Source: Bordetella avium
GTDB lineage: Bacteria > Pseudomonadota > Gammaproteobacteria > Burkholderiales > Burkholderiaceae_B
Direction of reading: 5' to 3'
Assembly: GCF_034424645.1 (NCBI RefSeq)
Contig: NZ_CP139969.1
Coordinates: forward strand, 2,046,001 to 2,110,000
Length of the DNA: 64,000 nucleotides
Below are positions 38,489-47,891 of the stretch, piece after piece; the stretch's first letter is position 1; every line of letters begins with the position of its first letter. A program made the position numbers and the translations under genes. The notes under the pieces were generated by a model. The model was not told the origin of the DNA and ran no database searches. It saw nothing but the letters and a program-made list of their open reading frames with translations.

Positions 38489-38825
38489 CTGACGTTTTTC
38501 TGAATTCCTACGCCGAGCCCAAGCCGAGCGCCGCGCAAGCCAACCACTGTGCGAAGCCCAGCCGGAAACCCCGTCTGGCCGGTACGACCATGATCGACCA
38601 CAATCAACGCAGAAGCACTAGGCACACCACCTTGACGCTGCGCAGCTTAGACGGTTTTACTCGCAAAACCACGTCCAAAAAAGGCGGTTTAGCACCATAA
38701 CTTGTGCGGTGCAGCATGAAAATATGCCGCCTACCCCCCTCTGATACGGGGTAAACCCCTGCCAAGGCGCCGGCACGGGCGGCGCATTACCCTTAAAATA
38801 CGCTGCCTGAAGGCCCCGCATCTCC

Positions 38826-40580
38826 ATGTCCAGTACACCAAAGTCTTCGATCCCGAAATCCTTTCACGCCCACGCCCGCTCACGTCGGCGCGGCCTGTAC
38901 TGGGTCACGCCCGCTCTGGTGCTGGTGCTCTATATATGTGTCATGGGGATGTTTTTCTGGTTACAGCGCATCCATGACGATAGCGTCATGTTTGTGACCA
39001 TCGACCAGGAGTTGCGCCAGCAGCGCCTAATATGGGTTGTGTTGGCGCTGTCCTGCGTGATCATCATCAGCTTGCTGATGCTATGGCGTTACACCCGTTT
39101 TCGCTCAACGGCCGAGGCCGCCCTGATTGCCGAAACCGGCTTTCGCCGAGCCATGGAAAACTCCATGTCGACCGGCATGCGTGTGCTCGACATGAAAGGC
39201 CGAATTGCCTATGTCAATCCGGCTTTCTGCCGCATGATAGGCTGGAACGAGGCCGATCTCATCGGCCGCAGCCCGCCCTTCCCGTATTGGGTGCCGGGCC
39301 GCCATGAACAGCATCAGCACACGCTAGACCTTCTAACGTCGGGGAAAACGCCCTCCAGCGGCCTGGAAGTCGAAGCCCAGCGGCGCGATGGCTCGCGTTT
39401 CACGGCGCGCATGTATGTGTCGCCGCTGCTCGACCCCAACGGGACCCAGATCGGCTGGATGACCTCCATGACCGACATCACCGAGCCCAAGCGCATCCGC
39501 GAAGCCCTGACCGCCGCGCACGAACGCTTCATGACGGTGCTCGAAGGCCTGGACGACGCGATCTCGGTCACGGCCGATACGCATGACGGCTTAGAACTGC
39601 TGTTCGCCAACCGCACCTACCGCCGTGTATTCGGCGCGCAAACTGGCGGCCACGACGAGCTGCTTGCGGGCCGCCGCGGCCGTTTTACCGATGAATCGGT
39701 CGAGGTGTTCGTGCAGTCGGTGCAGCGCTGGTTCGAGGTGCATCACCGCATGCTCGCCTGGACCGACGGACGCCGCGTACGCATGCAGGTGGCCCGCGAC
39801 ATCACCGAACGCCGCACGCACGAAGAGGCTTCGCGTTTACAGCAAGAAAAAATCCAGATCACCAGCCGTCTCACCACCATGGGAGAAATGGCGTCTTCGC
39901 TGGCGCACGAGCTGAACCAGCCACTGACGGCCATCGCCAACTACAGCATGGGCGCCGTGGCGCTGGTCAAGGCGGGTCACACCAGCCCCAACATGCTGCT
40001 GCCCGCGCTGGAAAAAGCCGCCGCCCAGGCCGAACGCGCGGGCAAAATCATCAGCCGCATCCGCGAATTCGTCAAACGCAGCGAACCGCGCCGCCAGCGC
40101 GTGCCCATCAGCCGCATCGTCGACAATGCCATCGGCTTCGCAGAAATTGACGCGCGCAAGCGCCGCATCCGTATCGACCGCTACGTCCCGTCGACGGCGC
40201 CCGATGTGCTTGCTGACCCTATCCTGATCGAACAGGTTCTGCTCAACCTGTTGAAGAACGGCCTGGAGGCGATGGAAAACAGCGACTCCGACGAGCTCAA
40301 GGTTGCGGTCATTCCGCAGGAGAACCAGATCGAGGTGGCCGTGGTCGACCGCGGCCACGGCATCGCCGAGCCCGAGCGGCTCTTTGAACCTTTCTTCAGC
40401 ACCAAGTCCCAAGGTTTGGGCATGGGCTTGAATATCTGCCGTACCATTATCGAATCGCACCACGGTCGTCTGTGGGCCGATCCGAACCCCGCTGGCGGGA
40501 CTATATTCCGCTTTACCCTGCCCTGCGCCGCGCCCGAAACGCCGGCCCAGCATGACCAGTCCGAGGAGTTGCACGCATGA
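38826..40580 (+). CDS. Membrane PAS-domain sensor histidine kinase (FixL/DctB-like)
   Basis: The 584-residue kinase has two N-terminal membrane helices (about 29-48 and 68-86) around a very short periplasmic loop. A PAS domain follows (about 105-225, ending SMTDITEPKRI), then a second PAS-like region (about 235-335, ending VARDITERRTHEE). The kinase core has the phosphorylated His in SSLAHELNQPLTAIANYS (H361), N-box LLNLLKNGLEAM, and VDRGHGI and GLGMGLNICRTI in the ATPase domain. Its stop overlaps the response regulator start as ATGA, so the two are a pair. The signal is unknown; the short loop suggests membrane or cytoplasmic sensing. Confidence 0.9.
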   Translation: MSSTPKSSIPKSFHAHARSRRRGLYWVTPALVLVLYICVMGMFFWLQRIHDDSVMFVTIDQELRQQRLIWVVLALSCVIIISLLMLWRYTRFRSTAEAALIAETGFRRAMENSMSTGMRVLDMKGRIAYVNPAFCRMIGWNEADLIGRSPPFPYWVPGRHEQHQHTLDLLTSGKTPSSGLEVEAQRRDGSRFTARMYVSPLLDPNGTQIGWMTSMTDITEPKRIREALTAAHERFMTVLEGLDDAISVTADTHDGLELLFANRTYRRVFGAQTGGHDELLAGRRGRFTDESVEVFVQSVQRWFEVHHRMLAWTDGRRVRMQVARDITERRTHEEASRLQQEKIQITSRLTTMGEMASSLAHELNQPLTAIANYSMGAVALVKAGHTSPNMLLPALEKAAAQAERAGKIISRIREFVKRSEPRRQRVPISRIVDNAIGFAEIDARKRRIRIDRYVPSTAPDVLADPILIEQVLLNLLKNGLEAMENSDSDELKVAVIPQENQIEVAVVDRGHGIAEPERLFEPFFSTKSQGLGMGLNICRTIIESHHGRLWADPNPAGGTIFRFTLPCAAPETPAQHDQSEELHA

Positions 40581-41203
40581 ACACCCCCCACCTGTCGAGC
40601 ACGGTATACATCGTCGATGACGACGAAGCTGTCCGCGACTCCCTGCGCTGGCTGCTTGAAGCCAACGGTTACCGCGTGCGCGCTTTCGCCAGCGCCGAGT
40701 CCTTTCTGGACGAATACGACACCAGCCATGTTGGTGTGCTCATCGCTGACGTGCGCATGCCCGGCATGAGCGGCCTGGAACTCCAGGAGCAACTGATCGC
40801 GCGCAATTCGCCCATGCCCATCGTCTTTATCACCGGCCACGGCGATGTGCCAATGGCGGTATCTACGATGAAAAAAGGTGCGATCGACTTCCTTGAAAAG
40901 CCCTTTAACGAATCTGACCTGCGCGAGACCGTCGCGCGCATGCTGGAACAAGCCGCGCAGCGGATCTCCAAGCATCAGGCCCAGAAAGACCACGAAGCCA
41001 TGCTGGCGCGCCTGACCGCGCGCGAGCAGCAGGTGCTGGAGCGCATTGTCGCCGGCCGCTTGAACAAGCAGATCGCCGACGATCTGGGCATCAGCATCAA
41101 GACCGTCGAAGCGCATCGCGCCAACATCATGGAAAAACTTGAAGTGACCACCGTAGCCGACCTGATGAAAGTCGCCTTGGCCAAACCCGAGGCCCACGCA
41201 TGA
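40577..41203 (+). CDS. FixJ/NarL-family response regulator
   Basis: The 208-residue partner of the preceding kinase has a receiver domain (about 8-125): acid pair in [13 protein letters not shown], phosphoacceptor D58 in [16 protein letters not shown], and KPF near 108. A LuxR-type helix-turn-helix follows (about 140-200; [43 protein letters not shown]). It overlaps both neighbours by 4 bases. The location beside aceE suggests, but does not prove, control of central metabolism. Confidence 0.93.
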   Translation: MNTPHLSSTVYIVDDDEAVRDSLRWLLEANGYRVRAFASAESFLDEYDTSHVGVLIADVRMPGMSGLELQEQLIARNSPMPIVFITGHGDVPMAVSTMKKGAIDFLEKPFNESDLRETVARMLEQAAQRISKHQAQKDHEAMLARLTAREQQVLERIVAGRLNKQIADDLGISIKTVEAHRANIMEKLEVTTVADLMKVALAKPEAHA

Positions 41204-42054
41204 CCGCTAGAATCATTGATGGCGTCGCGCTGTCGCAGCGCATCCGCGAAGAAGTCGCCGAACGCGCGGCCGCCCTCACAGCCCAGGGCGTGCGCCCGGG
41301 CCTGGCCGTCGTCCTCGTGGGCGAAGATCCGGCCTCGCAAGTGTATGTGCGTAACAAAGTGGCCGCCTGCGAAAAGGCCGGCCTGCATTCCGTCAAAGAG
41401 CAGTACCCGGCCGATCTCAGCGAGGCGGACCTGCTCGCCCGCATCGACGCCCTGAACCGCGATCCGTCCATTCACGGCATCCTGGTGCAACTGCCCCTGC
41501 CTGCCCACCTGGACTCGCACAAGGTCATCGAAGCCATCGCACCCGAGAAAGACGTTGACGGTTTTCATATCAGCAACGCCGGCCTGCTCATGACGGGACA
41601 GCCGCTGTTCCGCCCCTGCACGCCCTATGGCGTCATGAAAATGTTGGAATCCGAGGGCGTGACGCTGCGCGGCGCCGAGGCGGTCGTGGTGGGCGCCAGC
41701 AATATCGTCGGCAAGCCGATGGCCATGCTGCTGCTGGCGGCAGGCGCAACGGTCACGATCTGCAACTCCAAGACCCGTGACCTGGCCGCCCAGACACGCC
41801 GCGCCGACGTGCTCGTGGTGGCAACAGGCCGCCCGCGCATGATCACGGGCGACATGATCAAGCCTGGCGCTGTCGTCATCGACGTCGGCATCAACCGCGG
41901 CGATGACGGCAAACTCTGCGGCGACGTGGACTTCGCCAGCGCGCAGCAAGTCGCTGGCGCCATCACGCCGGTTCCCGGCGGCGTCGGCCCCATGACGATC
42001 GCCATGCTGATGGTCAACACGCTGGAAGCGGCCGAACGCACGCTAACCCCCTGA
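41200..42054 (+). CDS. folD: Methylenetetrahydrofolate dehydrogenase / cyclohydrolase
   Basis: FolD interconverts 5,10-methylene-, methenyl- and 10-formyl-tetrahydrofolate. The 284 residues are normal. Visible motifs are the catalytic YVRNK (K53), the folate-site [11 protein letters not shown], the EKDVDGFH loop, the Rossmann [17 protein letters not shown] for NADP and the C-terminal [14 protein letters not shown]. The ATG overlaps the response regulator stop, which links it to the two-component pair. Confidence 0.98.
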   Translation: MTARIIDGVALSQRIREEVAERAAALTAQGVRPGLAVVLVGEDPASQVYVRNKVAACEKAGLHSVKEQYPADLSEADLLARIDALNRDPSIHGILVQLPLPAHLDSHKVIEAIAPEKDVDGFHISNAGLLMTGQPLFRPCTPYGVMKMLESEGVTLRGAEAVVVGASNIVGKPMAMLLLAAGATVTICNSKTRDLAAQTRRADVLVVATGRPRMITGDMIKPGAVVIDVGINRGDDGKLCGDVDFASAQQVAGAITPVPGGVGPMTIAMLMVNTLEAAERTLTP

Positions 42055-42072
42055 GTCCGCCGTTTTGCCCGA

Positions 42073-42116
42073 CAAGACGCCTGCTTCGCATCGTCTCATG
42101 CGAAGCAGGCGTCTTG
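42073..42116. terminator. Perfect 19-bp stem-loop after folD
   Basis: Bases 42073-42091 pair fully with 42098-42116 around a 6-base loop, 18 bases past the folD stop. The stem core GACGCCTGCTTCGC is very stable. No T-tract follows on either strand, so it is an atypical terminator or an mRNA-end stabiliser. Confidence 0.7.
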
Positions 42117-42186
42117 CATTCCGGCGCATACTCCCTATATAGATAGCATCGTTCGCCGCTGCGCGGCGTTTCCCTATTTTTATCGG

Positions 42187-44247
42187 ATGCCCATGACTCA
42201 GAACCCGCTGCTCGCCCCCGTATCCGGACTGATTGATTACGCTGCCGTTCAACCCGAGCACATCCTTCCTGCCATCGACGAACTGCTGGCGCTCGCGCGC
42301 GAAGCAGTCGAGGCCGCCGCGCAACCAGCTCTGCCCGCCACCTGGGAAGCCGTTGTCGAACCGCTGGACACCCAGACCGAACGGCTATGGCGCGCTTGGT
42401 CGGTTGCGGGCCACCTGAACGCCGTGGTCAATACGCCGCAACTGCGTGAAGCCTATAACGCCGCCCTGCCCAAGGTGACCGAGTTCTCTACCTGGGTTGG
42501 CCTGCACGAAGGTCTTTACCGTCAGTATCAGCGCCTGGCCGCAACCCCCGACTTTGCCCAATGGAGCCCCGTGCGCCGTCGCGTGGTGGAACTCGCTCTG
42601 CGCGACTTTCGCTTGAGCGGTGTCGAACTCCAGGGCGAGGCAAGAGAACGCTATGCCGAGATCTCCGATCGCGAAGCCCAGGCATCGCAGAAGTTCTCCG
42701 AGAACGTGCTAGACGCCATCGACGCCTGGTCATTGCACCTGGACAACGCCAGCCGCCTCGACGGCCTGCCGGACGATGTCAAGCAGGCAGCCGCAGACGC
42801 TGCCCGCGCGCAGGGTCGCGAGGGTTATCTGCTGACGCTCAAAATGCCCTGCTATCTGCCCGTCATGCAATATGCCCGCGACCGCGCGCTGCGCGAAACG
42901 CTGTATCGCGCCTACGGCACGGTGGCTTCGGAACAGGGCGATGGCCGCTTCGACAACTCGTCGCTAATCGAAACTCTATTGAACCTACGAGCTGAAGAAG
43001 CGAGCCTGCTCAGTTTCTCCAGCTTTGCTCAACTGCGTCTGCAAACCCGCATGGCGCGCAGCGCAGCCGAGGTCACCGGCTTTCTGCGCGACCTGGCGCG
43101 CCGGGCCAAGCCGCACGCACAGCGCGATCTGGCCGAATTGCGCGCCTTCGCGCAAACCGAACTGGGGCTGTCCGATCTTCAGCCCTGGGACATGGCGTTT
43201 GCATCGGAACGACTGCGCGAAACGCGCTATGCCTATTCCGAAGACGAAATCAAACAGTACTTCACCGAACCCCGTGTGCTGACCGGCTTGTTCGAGGTTA
43301 TCGAGACCCTGTTCGACGTCCGCCTGCGCGAGGCCGAGCTATCCACCTGGCACAAGGACGTGCGGGGCGTGCGAGTGGAGTCCGCGTCTGGCCATACCCT
43401 GGGCTATCTCTACCTCGACCTCTATGCCCGCTCTGGCAAACAAAGCGGCGCCTGGGTGGATAGCGAACGTGCCCGCCGCCTGATTGCCGGTCAGGTTCAA
43501 ACGCCCGTGGTTTACCTGACGTGCAATTTCTCGCGCCCAAATGGACAGCGTGCCGCCTTGCTGACCCATGACGATGTCATTACCCTTTTCCACGAAACAG
43601 GACACGCCCTGCATGCCCTGCTCTCCGAGGTTGACGAACCGGGGGCCGCGGCGTTTGCCAGCGTGGAATGGGACGCCATCGAATTACCCTCCCAGTTCAT
43701 GGAAAACTTCTGCTGGGAATGGACCGTCGTGCAAAAACTGTCGGCCCATGTTGACAGCGGCGAGCCACTGCCTCGCGCCCTTTACGAGCGTCTGCTGGCG
43801 GCCCGCAATTTCCAGAGTGGCATGCAGGCCGTGCGGCAAATTGAATTTGCGCTGTTCGATATCCTGATGCACGACCGGGCCAAGGGCATGCCCATCGGCG
43901 ATGTCATGGCCTTGCTGGACACCGTTCGCGCTGAAGTGGCCGTGCTTTTCCCGCCGCCATGGCATCGTTTCCCGCATGCCTTCTCCCATCTGTTCGCCGG
44001 AGGCTATGGCGCGGGCTATTACAGCTACAAATGGGCAGAGGTCCTTTCCGCCGACGCTTACGAGGCTTTCGAAGAGGCGGCTCAGGCCGGCGACACGCTT
44101 GATCCGGAAACGGGTCTGCGTTTCCGCCGCGAAATTCTCGCCGTGGGCGGCGCCCGTCCGGCGGCAGAATCATTCGCGGCATTCCGGGGCCGCGCCCCGC
44201 GCATCGACGCCTTGTTGCGCCATAGCGGCATGCTTGAAGCCGCCTGA
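42187..44247 (+). CDS. prlC: Oligopeptidase A (M3 zinc metallopeptidase)
   Basis: Oligopeptidase A is a cytoplasmic peptidase that degrades short peptides, including cleaved signal peptides. The 686 residues match the family length. The zinc motif is LFHETGHALHALL (H469, H473), with a downstream Glu in the SVEWDAIELPSQFMENF segment. The C-terminal YYSYKWAEVLSADAY is characteristic of M3 enzymes. Either ATG (42187 or 42193) could be the start, as neither has a strong ribosome site. It follows the folD stem-loop and is probably transcribed alone. Confidence 0.96.
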   Translation: MPMTQNPLLAPVSGLIDYAAVQPEHILPAIDELLALAREAVEAAAQPALPATWEAVVEPLDTQTERLWRAWSVAGHLNAVVNTPQLREAYNAALPKVTEFSTWVGLHEGLYRQYQRLAATPDFAQWSPVRRRVVELALRDFRLSGVELQGEARERYAEISDREAQASQKFSENVLDAIDAWSLHLDNASRLDGLPDDVKQAAADAARAQGREGYLLTLKMPCYLPVMQYARDRALRETLYRAYGTVASEQGDGRFDNSSLIETLLNLRAEEASLLSFSSFAQLRLQTRMARSAAEVTGFLRDLARRAKPHAQRDLAELRAFAQTELGLSDLQPWDMAFASERLRETRYAYSEDEIKQYFTEPRVLTGLFEVIETLFDVRLREAELSTWHKDVRGVRVESASGHTLGYLYLDLYARSGKQSGAWVDSERARRLIAGQVQTPVVYLTCNFSRPNGQRAALLTHDDVITLFHETGHALHALLSEVDEPGAAAFASVEWDAIELPSQFMENFCWEWTVVQKLSAHVDSGEPLPRALYERLLAARNFQSGMQAVRQIEFALFDILMHDRAKGMPIGDVMALLDTVRAEVAVLFPPPWHRFPHAFSHLFAGGYGAGYYSYKWAEVLSADAYEAFEEAAQAGDTLDPETGLRFRREILAVGGARPAAESFAAFRGRAPRIDALLRHSGMLEAA

Positions 44248-44581
44248 ACCCGGGCCCAGGTATTCAAGCCGGACATCAGCAGCCAAGCGGGAATGCAACG
44301 ATAGCTGCTACCCCGCAACAAGCCCGTAGCAGGCCTGTTGCGGGGTAGCCCGCTTCTGGCAGCGACAATACCTTCATGAGGGTAAGGCCAACGCATGTTC
44401 GAATGCGCTTGGGCTTGGGTTCATCCACCTTGTGCAGCATGATGTCCTCATCGCCGCAATGCGTCATCAACAGATGCAAGCGCTCCAGCTAAGTCTTAAG
44501 GCAGCCTTTTTCGACTCCGGATACTTGAACCCGTTAGAATCTCGGGCGATTTCCAGTCCTGTATCAAGCTTGCCTCCCTCC
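44248..44581. other. Intergenic region between prlC and the SCO1-like gene
   Basis: These 334 bases contain one strong stem-loop (44307-44349) and a possible -10 TAGAAT at 44535-44540 for the downstream gene. A short minus-strand frame (44276-44479) runs through the stem-loop and is not supported as a gene. Confidence 0.5.
44307..44349. terminator. 14-bp stem-loop after prlC
   Basis: GCTACCCCGCAACA (44307-44320) pairs with TGTTGCGGGGTAGC (44336-44349) around 15 bases, 59 bases past the prlC stop. There is no clear T-tract, so it is a terminator-like hairpin rather than a textbook terminator. Confidence 0.6.
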
Positions 44582-45184
44582 ATGTTGTTCAGATTCTTGT
44601 CCGGCCGCGCCTGGAGCGTGCTGTTACTGTCCTGCTGTTTAACTGCCTGTGGTGACCGTCCAGTCTGGGCGCTCCAAGATGCCAGCAATCTCCCCGATCT
44701 CAAATTTCAACTGCCGGCAGCAGGCGGTAAAACCCTCAACAGCGATGAACTCAAGGGCAAAATCGTCTTAATGTTCTTCGGCTATGTAGGCTGCCAGGAC
44801 AACTGCCCCGAAACCTTGACGCAGTTAAGCTCGGTATTGAAACATCTGGGCGAAGCGGCAAAAAATGTGCGTCTGGTTTATGTCAGCCTCGATCCGCAGC
44901 GTGATACGCCAGATATCGTCCAGGCCTATGCGAACACCTTCAATAAGCCAACCATCGGTCTGAGCGGCACGGACAAACAAATCGAGGAGCTGGCCCGGCG
45001 CTACCAAGTGGCCTATCAGGCTGAAACGCCGCAGCCCGGCGCAGATCACTACGCCATTACGCACAGTCAGGAGGTGTATATCTTCGACAAGCAAGGCCGC
45101 GCCCGCCTGCTGGCCAGCAAGGCAGATAGCGTGTCAGCAATCTCAAAAGACTTGCAACAACTGCTGACACTAACGGGCAACTGA
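44582..45184 (+). CDS. SCO1/SenC-family copper lipoprotein
   Basis: This is a periplasmic, membrane-anchored thioredoxin-like protein used in copper delivery to cytochrome c oxidase or in redox control. From the ATG at 44582 there are 200 residues. The N-terminus is a lipoprotein signal with lipobox CLTAC (C23). The metal-binding CxxxC is present (GYVGCQDNCPE, C71 and C75), and the distal His is in AITHSQE (H161). A longer upstream frame exists but would bury the lipoprotein signal. Confidence 0.93.
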   Translation: MLFRFLSGRAWSVLLLSCCLTACGDRPVWALQDASNLPDLKFQLPAAGGKTLNSDELKGKIVLMFFGYVGCQDNCPETLTQLSSVLKHLGEAAKNVRLVYVSLDPQRDTPDIVQAYANTFNKPTIGLSGTDKQIEELARRYQVAYQAETPQPGADHYAITHSQEVYIFDKQGRARLLASKADSVSAISKDLQQLLTLTGN

Positions 45185-45280
45185 GAAATCCGTAAGCATT
45201 TTTCGTACAAGTTTTAAACCATGACGGGCGGAGCGCATGGGTATGATGCCCTTCAACATCCTCTGCAAAGGAGTAAGCGC

Positions 45281-45532
45281 ATGAGCATCATCATCATGAT
45301 CATCGTCGGCTTTATCGTGGGCTTGATTGCCCGCGCCCTGATGCCTGGCGACCAGAGCATGGGAATCGTCATGACCGCCGTGCTGGGCATCGTGGGCTCT
45401 GTGGTGGCGGGTTATCTGGGCCAATCGCTGGGATGGTATGCGCCCGGCGAACCCGCAGGCTGGATTGGCTCGGTCGTTGGCGCGATTCTGGTACTAGCCA
45501 TCGTCGGACTGATCGCCAGGAAACGCGCCTGA
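45281..45532 (+). CDS. Small GlsB/YeaQ/YmgE-family membrane protein
   Basis: The 83-residue, very hydrophobic protein has three membrane segments and the family pattern IIVGFIVGLIARALMPGDQSMG and AVLGIVGSVVAGYLG. Members are often called transglycosylase-associated and are stress-induced in several bacteria; the biochemical role is unknown. The ATG at 45281 has AAAGGAG 8 bases upstream, a strong ribosome site, so I reject the longer frame starting at 45221. It converges on the outer-membrane protein gene. Confidence 0.9.
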   Translation: MSIIIMIIVGFIVGLIARALMPGDQSMGIVMTAVLGIVGSVVAGYLGQSLGWYAPGEPAGWIGSVVGAILVLAIVGLIARKRA

Positions 45533-45536
45533 TCCA

Positions 45537-46238
45537 TCAGAACCGGTAGCGCACACCCAAAGAGACTTCATGCGCCTCAGGACGCGCGTGCAAGTGCGCG
45601 CCCGGTTCCGCTCCCTCTTCGGCCAGCGCACCCGTTTTGGCTGTCGCCATGCGGATATAGCGATACCCCAGATCGACACTCATGTCCTTGGTCAGGGCAT
45701 ACGAGGCGCCCACGCCCAGACTGGCCGTGAACAGCGTTTGGCTACGACGCCCGAAACTGCCATGTTGCGGCTCTTTATCCGCCGAAGTCTGGGTGAAATC
45801 CGCCTTCATACGACTGGCGGTCAAGCCCAGGCCCACGCTGCCATAAAGCGAGAATTTGTCACCCAGCGGAATATCGCGGTAGACATTGAACATGAGCCGC
45901 TGTGAGCTGACATGGGTTTTGAGATCCAGGGCCTCGCCCATCATCTGCCGCTTGAAGCGGTAAGTCTGGGAGCCCGACAAACCCAGCTCAGCTTCCACCC
46001 GCCACTCTGGCGTCAGGTAGTAACCCAGGGCCAGGGCGCCTAACAGATGGTTCTCCCGGTCGCTCGAACCGATCTTGACATCATCATCCCCGAAATGCCC
46101 TTTTACATCTTTCAGGCGCTCGAATTCACCCGCGACACGGGCACCGACGTAAAAATCCCCCGATTGGGCCTGGGCGAACGGCGCCATGAGCGTAAAAGAT
46201 GTGCAGGCAATGAGGGAAGCAAACAAACGATTCGACAT
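45537..46238 (-). CDS. Outer-membrane beta-barrel protein (opacity/OmpW-like family)
   Basis: The 233-residue protein starts at the ATG at 46238 with a signal peptide (MSNRLFASLIACTSFTLMAP, cleavage near FAQA/QSGDFY). The mature part alternates aromatic and polar residues in about eight strands (YVGARVAGEF, LGALALGYYL, VEAELGLSG, LYGSVGLGLTAS, LGVGASYAL, VDLGYRYI) and ends SLGVRYRF with the C-terminal Phe of outer-membrane proteins. The exact function is not recognisable. The stop is only 4 bases from the convergent small gene's stop. Confidence 0.85.
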   Translation of the reverse strand: MSNRLFASLIACTSFTLMAPFAQAQSGDFYVGARVAGEFERLKDVKGHFGDDDVKIGSSDRENHLLGALALGYYLTPEWRVEAELGLSGSQTYRFKRQMMGEALDLKTHVSSQRLMFNVYRDIPLGDKFSLYGSVGLGLTASRMKADFTQTSADKEPQHGSFGRRSQTLFTASLGVGASYALTKDMSVDLGYRYIRMATAKTGALAEEGAEPGAHLHARPEAHEVSLGVRYRF

Positions 46239-46383
46239 AGCAATCAACCTCTCTTGGCTTATTAAAAGACATGCCACTGTTTCAGTTAGCGGGCCTAACT
46301 CTAAAGAGAAGTGAACTACTGTCCTATAAGCAGCTGTCTGCTTTCCGTTTTTCCGTACCTCTCTGTAGCTTCGTCTATCATCC

Positions 46384-46414
46384 GCCACGCCCTCCATGAG
46401 GGAGGGTCAGTGGC
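46384..46414. terminator. Hairpin downstream of oprM
   Basis: GCCAC and CCCTCC (46384-46395) pair with GGGAGG and GTGGC (46400-46414) around an ATGA loop, 13 bases past the end of the efflux operon. No T-tract is seen. Confidence 0.5.
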
Positions 46415-46427
46415 GAGGCGAGTCGGC

Positions 46428-47891
46428 CTACTGCCTGCCGGCCTGCCCTACGCTGCGCTCCGTCCAGCCTCCGCCCAGCGCTTTATACAGGTCGATCAGG
46501 TTGGCCAAACGCGCGAGTCGCGTATCAACCAGCGCCTGCTGAGACGAGTAAAGCGAGCGCTGCGAGTCCAGTACACTCAGATAGCTGTCCACCCCCTGGC
46601 GAAAGCGTTGATCCGACAAGGTATAGGCCCGTTGATTGGCCTCGACCAGTTGGCGTTGCGCCAAGATCTGCTGATCCAGGGTCACGCGCCCGGCCAGGCC
46701 GTCGGCCACCTCGCGAAAGCCGATCTGAATCGCCTTCTCGTAATTGGCGATGCCGATGCGCTTGCGCACCTGCGCCAAATCCAGATTGGCCAGCAGCGCT
46801 CCGCCCGCAAAAATCGGCATCGTAATCTGTGGCGCGAAGCTCCAGGCGCCGGAACCCGCATCGAACAGGCTGCCCAGGGAGCCGCTGGCGACACCCGCCG
46901 ACCCGGTCAGACTGATCGTGGGAAAAAACGCCGCACGCGCCGCGCCGATATTGGCATTGACGCCCTGCAACTGATGCTCCGCCGCACGAATATCCGGACG
47001 CCGCGCCAACAGATCAGCAGGTAATCCCGCCGGCAAATTGGCGATGACGACGTCATCGGGCAATTGTTTGATCGCATCCAGTTGCGTGATCAGGTCCGCC
47101 GGCAAAGGCTGGCTAACCAAGAGCGTCAGGGCATTGCGATCCCGTGCCACCTGACGCAGGTACTGGGCCCGATTGCGTTCGGCGGTGCGCAGAGATACCT
47201 CAGCCTGGCTCAGATCCAGCTCGGTGGCCACACCCTGATCGAAACTCTGTTTGGTCAAGTCGTAGGAAGCCCGCTGCGAAGCCAGTGTTTGCTCGGTAAG
47301 CTGTAGTAGTTCTTGATCTGCGCATAAGGTCAGATAGGCATTGGCCGTTTCGGCGATCAGGGTCAGTTGCGTAGCCTGGCGCGTCTCATCCTGCGCCAGA
47401 TAGGTCTGCAATGCCTGCTCAGTCAGGCTCTGAATCCGCCCGAACAGGTCCAGCTCCCACGACGACACCGCTGCCCCCACCCGGTACTGCCTTGATATCT
47501 GCAGACTGCCGTTTTGTGTCAGGCTGGCTGGCGTGCGCTGCACATTCGCCGTGCCCGCCGCGCCCACGGTCGGCAAGAGATCCGCGCGCTCGATACGGTA
47601 TTGCGCGCGCGCCGCCTCCACATTGAGCGCCGCCACACGCAGATCGCGGTTATTCTCCAGCGTCAGCGTCAGAATCCACTGCAACAGCGAATCCTGGAAG
47701 AAATCACGCCAACCCACGTCGGCCGCGGCCAGTTCACCTGCCCCGGCCTGCGTTGCGGCATAGGCGGGGCCGGTCGGATAGCTGGCCGACACCGGCGCAT
47801 CCGGGCGTTCATACTTGGGCGCCAGTGAGCAACCGGCCAGGGCGCTGGCCAGCGCCGTCAGGGTCAACAAGGTTTTCATGTTCGGGATCAT
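46428..47891 (-). CDS. oprM: RND efflux outer-membrane lipoprotein (OprM/NodT family)
   Basis: This forms the TolC-like outer-membrane channel of the tripartite pump. The 487 residues start with a lipoprotein signal (lipobox ALAGC) followed by SLAPKYERPDAP, the standard opening of the family. Two outer-membrane efflux repeats follow (LTLENNRDLRVAALNVEAARAQYRIERADLLPTV and LLARRPDIRAAEHQLQGVNANIGAARAAFFPTISL). The start ATG overlaps the pump gene stop by one base (TGATG); a second ATG at 47879 is possible. It is intact. Confidence 0.95.
   Translation of the reverse strand: MIPNMKTLLTLTALASALAGCSLAPKYERPDAPVSASYPTGPAYAATQAGAGELAAADVGWRDFFQDSLLQWILTLTLENNRDLRVAALNVEAARAQYRIERADLLPTVGAAGTANVQRTPASLTQNGSLQISRQYRVGAAVSSWELDLFGRIQSLTEQALQTYLAQDETRQATQLTLIAETANAYLTLCADQELLQLTEQTLASQRASYDLTKQSFDQGVATELDLSQAEVSLRTAERNRAQYLRQVARDRNALTLLVSQPLPADLITQLDAIKQLPDDVVIANLPAGLPADLLARRPDIRAAEHQLQGVNANIGAARAAFFPTISLTGSAGVASGSLGSLFDAGSGAWSFAPQITMPIFAGGALLANLDLAQVRKRIGIANYEKAIQIGFREVADGLAGRVTLDQQILAQRQLVEANQRAYTLSDQRFRQGVDSYLSVLDSQRSLYSSQQALVDTRLARLANLIDLYKALGGGWTERSVGQAGRQ

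Larger units (their letters stand above)
38304..38825. promoter_or_regulatory. Divergent control region between aceE and the sensor kinase gene
   Basis: These 522 bases hold no gene I can support. They contain the aceE promoter and an inverted repeat on the left side, and a likely -10 TAAAAT (38794-38799) just before the kinase gene. The middle (about 38500-38780) shows no clear RNA gene or conserved site. Confidence 0.6.

Noticed and set aside
44276..44479. Small minus-strand frame of 67 codons between prlC and the SCO-like gene
   Set aside because: It begins with TTG, runs through the 14-bp stem-loop and resembles no known protein. It is possible but unsupported.
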